Source of the DNA: JBBRDU01 sp038203615
GTDB taxonomy: Bacteria > Verrucomicrobiota > Verrucomicrobiia > Chthoniobacterales > UBA10450
Reading direction: 5' to 3'
Length of the DNA stretch: 23,648 nt
NCBI GenBank assembly: GCA_038203615.1
Contig: JBBRDU010000043.1
Span: 1 to 23,648, forward strand
The number at the start of each line of letters is the position of its first letter. Within the stretch, counting starts at the first letter, position 1. Of this stretch, positions 22,628 through 23,648 are shown piece after piece. The translations under genes were made by a program, and so were the position numbers. The notes below the pieces were generated by a model. It did not search any database, was not told the origin of the DNA, and worked only from the letters and a program-made list of their open reading frames with translations.

Positions 22628-23648
22628 GCATCTTCCCGGAGGTTTTGGTGGGGCGAGACTCTACAGTTTACCCGCCGCGGCGGGAGCCGACGAAAAGAAT
22701 CGTAGTGGGCATTATTTCGCTGTTCATGTTGGCCGCTGCGCTGGCCGTTCCCGCACGCGGACAAACCGTCATCGTCGGTTCCAAGAAATTTACCGAATCG
22801 TACGTGCTCGGCGAAATCGCCCGACGCGCCCTGGCTGACGCCGGCATTTCCGCCGAGCACAAACAGGGCATGGGCGGGACCATCATCTTATGGGAGGCGT
22901 TACGCGGCGCCCAAATTCAGGCCTACCCGGAATACACTGGCACGATTGCGGGGGAAATCCTGAAGGATCAGAGCAAGCCATCCCCGGCCCGGATGAGAGA
23001 AAGCCTGGCTAGATTCGGCGTCGCCATGACGGCGCCGCTCGGTTTCAATAATACTTACGCGCTGGTCATGCGCCGGAGCGAGGCGGAACGACTGGGCGTT
23101 CACAGAATCAGCGATTTGCGGTCGCACCCCGAACTAAAATTCGGCCTGACCCATGAGTTCCTCGACCGTCAGGATGGCTGGCTCCCGTTGCGCGAACGCT
23201 ACGGGCTGCCGCAGCAAAACGTCAATGGCATCGATCACGGCCTGGGCTATTCCGCTCTGGCTAATGGGTCGATCGACGTGAAAGACGCCTATTCGACCGA
23301 CGCCAAGATTGGAGAATACGACCTGGTTGCATTGCCGGATGACCTCGGGTTTTTTTCGCGCTACGACGCTGTTTTTCTCTATCGCCAATCGCTCCCCTCC
23401 ACTGCCGTGACTGTTCTGCGCGCAATGGAAGGGCAGATCGATGAGACGCACATGATTCGCCTCAACGCGGAGGCCGAGCGCACGAAGGATTACGGGCGAG
23501 CCGCCAATCTCTACTTTAAGGATACCTCTGCGCATTCGCCAGCGTCGGGCGGCGAGTCGTTCGCTCATCAGCTGACGCGCTGGACGCTGCGCCACCTGGA
23601 GCTGGCGGGATTCTCCCTGTTCCTGGCCATCCGCGTAGGCGTGCCACT
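22624..23648 (+). CDS. Substrate-binding/permease fusion of a quaternary-amine ABC transporter (partial)
   Basis: Open to the window edge; 341 codons are visible and the 3' end is missing. A 24-residue leader is followed by a hydrophobic helix (about 26-42, ending in VPARGQ), a signal peptide or anchor. Residues about 48-300 form an OpuAC-type binding domain: VIVGSKKFTESYVLGEI, GMGGTIILWEAL, AYPEYTGTI, THEFLDRQDGW and GYSALANGSIDVKDAYSTD, all typical of glycine betaine/choline binding proteins. From about 322 (LRHLELAGFSLFLAIRVGVP) the sequence turns into the first helix of an OpuCB-type permease, so this is a fusion with the binding domain first. In the known ergothioneine importer EgtU the order is permease first. 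The start overlaps the ATPase stop (ATGA). Confidence 0.85.
   Translation, partial: MSIFPEVLVGRDSTVYPPRREPTKRIVVGIISLFMLAAALAVPARGQTVIVGSKKFTESYVLGEIARRALADAGISAEHKQGMGGTIILWEALRGAQIQAYPEYTGTIAGEILKDQSKPSPARMRESLARFGVAMTAPLGFNNTYALVMRRSEAERLGVHRISDLRSHPELKFGLTHEFLDRQDGWLPLRERYGLPQQNVNGIDHGLGYSALANGSIDVKDAYSTDAKIGEYDLVALPDDLGFFSRYDAVFLYRQSLPSTAVTVLRAMEGQIDETHMIRLNAEAERTKDYGRAANLYFKDTSAHSPASGGESFAHQLTRWTLRHLELAGFSLFLAIRVGVP

Noticed and set aside
22489..23595. Minus-strand frames in the last kilobase
   Set aside because: They are shadows of the plus-strand binding-protein/permease frame, which is open from 22624 to the edge and carries clear OpuAC motifs.

Overview
The window (about 23.6 kb, GC-rich, densely coded on both strands) looks like chromosomal DNA of a free-living Gram-negative-type bacterium. 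I infer Verrucomicrobiota, perhaps a soil Chthoniobacterales-like lineage. This rests on overall protein character (a DUF4230/AsmA-like pair, a long LOG-family protein, lone tatA and lone acyl carrier protein genes) and on intergenic REP-like palindromes. No rRNA or other decisive marker is present. I saw no rRNA, tRNA, CRISPR array, transposase, integrase or phage gene.

Left part (1-13 kb), mostly housekeeping. Alanine dehydrogenase, a YqgE/AlgH-family protein and RecF lie on the minus strand. Facing away from recF is a plus-strand pair: a DUF4230-like membrane-anchored protein and a 947-residue AsmA/TamB-like repeat protein. The replicative polymerase DnaE (minus) follows, with an apparently complete PHP metal site. 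Divergent from it are glnB (P-II) and glnA (type I glutamine synthetase), keeping the uridylylation and adenylylation tyrosines. After glnA come repeat-rich spacer DNA and a broken small membrane-protein gene.

Middle (13.2-19 kb), mixed accessory and housekeeping genes. These are a lipoprotein with degenerate internal tandem repeats, an ornithine cyclodeaminase/mu-crystallin-family enzyme, TatA, a 366-bp gene-free stretch with nested palindromes, an acyl carrier protein, a GT4-type glycosyltransferase, a LOG-family protein whose 3' end overlaps it, and an alpha/beta hydrolase.

Right end (19.1 kb to the edge), the most interesting part. It is a tightly packed plus-strand operon: a small acidic DUF2934-like protein, EgtB, EgtD, an osmoprotectant-type ABC ATPase, and a substrate-binding/permease protein cut by the window edge. 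EgtD trimethylates histidine to hercynine and EgtB adds the sulfur, so the enzymes should make ergothioneine, a betaine. The transporter belongs to the quaternary-amine superfamily that includes the known ergothioneine importer EgtUV, and it is coupled to the ATPase by an ATGA overlap. The operon therefore looks like combined ergothioneine synthesis and transport. Unusually, the binding domain precedes the membrane domain. A perfect 9-bp inverted repeat just upstream of the operon, in the gap shared with the divergent hydrolase, is a candidate operator.
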